Below, in pieces: positions 63,940 through 64,000 of a stretch of 64,000 nt of DNA. The DNA comes from Carboxylicivirga mesophila (GTDB lineage Bacteria > Bacteroidota > Bacteroidia > Bacteroidales > Marinilabiliaceae). Location of the stretch: NCBI RefSeq assembly GCF_018271975.1, contig NZ_JAGUCN010000015.1:62001-126000 (forward strand). Reading direction: 5' to 3'. The stretch's first letter is position 1, and each line of letters starts with the position of its first letter. The notes under the pieces were generated by a model, which worked only from the letters and a program-made list of their open reading frames with translations, searched no databases and was not told the origin of the DNA. Made by a program: the position numbers and the translations under genes.

Positions 63940-64000
63940 TTGAACGCCTATTAGATAATTATTTTAAACATGATGGATGAAAAATTGTTAATTCTCATAC

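Overview
The window looks like a chromosomal segment of a Bacteroidota member, most likely an anaerobic or facultative marine or sediment lineage of the Bacteroidales/Marinilabiliales kind. The evidence is the gene content (single-chain PurL, a short primary sigma factor without region 1.1, DUF368, an exported LptD-like protein, a BY-kinase, an MCE protein on its own, rubrerythrin with flavoredoxin-rubredoxin, NfnAB-like flavoproteins). It is supported by -7 elements of the form TAnnTTTG, sometimes with a TTG/TTTG about 19-20 bases upstream, before many genes and by the near absence of Shine-Dalgarno sequences. By eye the GC content is near 40 percent. The species cannot be named from this alone. 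No rRNA, tRNA, CRISPR array, insertion sequence or prophage was seen: this is core genome.

Layout. 0.3-10.6 kb: purL (-), galM (+), a secreted TPR protein (-), an acyl-CoA synthetase with cutC (+), and a small outer-membrane barrel (+). 10.7-18.2 kb: uvrB (+), primary sigma factor (-), HtrA/Deg protease (-), dapF (+), gyrB (-). 18.4-25.4 kb, all minus: aspartate-type aminotransferase, FtsE-like ATPase, a 1013-residue TPR protein and a partner outer-membrane barrel. 25.7-31.8 kb: a small membrane protein with a GT2 glycosyltransferase (+), a Wzc-like BY-kinase (-), a dihydroorotase-like protein lacking the metal ligands (-), and a DMT transporter (+). 32.3-38.0 kb: TPR protein, DUF368 (polyprenyl-phosphate translocase family) and aroE in one run (+), truA (-), then a SnoaL-like protein, an isoaspartyl methyltransferase and an exported glutathione peroxidase (+). 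38.2-44.6 kb (-): M3 peptidase lipoprotein, dnaA, an MCE protein and an N-acetylmuramoyl-alanine amidase. 44.7-47.9 kb (+): LptD-like protein, ridA. 48-49.1 kb (-): rpsF-rpsR-rplI. 49.2-54.2 kb: a three-gene flavo-iron-sulfur operon (-) divergent from flavoredoxin-rubredoxin and rubrerythrin (+). 54.3-61.4 kb: aminotransferase (+), MaoC hydratase preceded by a frameshifted small gene (-), GH31 and GH13 glucan enzymes (+), hemolysin III (+). 61.4-63.9 kb (-): folP, cdaA and a TIGR01777 epimerase.

Themes. Several loci concern the envelope (LptD, MCE, amidase, DUF368, BY-kinase, HtrA, barrels with TPR partners). The 49-54 kb region concerns electron transfer and peroxide or oxygen defence under anaerobiosis. 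The observations I rate highest are a 27-base near-identical operator-like sequence upstream of both the flavoredoxin-rubredoxin and rubrerythrin genes, a short Cys-pair gene before maoC that is split by one base but keeps its promoter and its overlap with maoC, MCE and amidase neighbours that both end in SPOR-like domains, a degenerate amidohydrolase, and a terminator-like hairpin inside the gyrB leader. No wholly new multi-gene system could be demonstrated from sequence alone.
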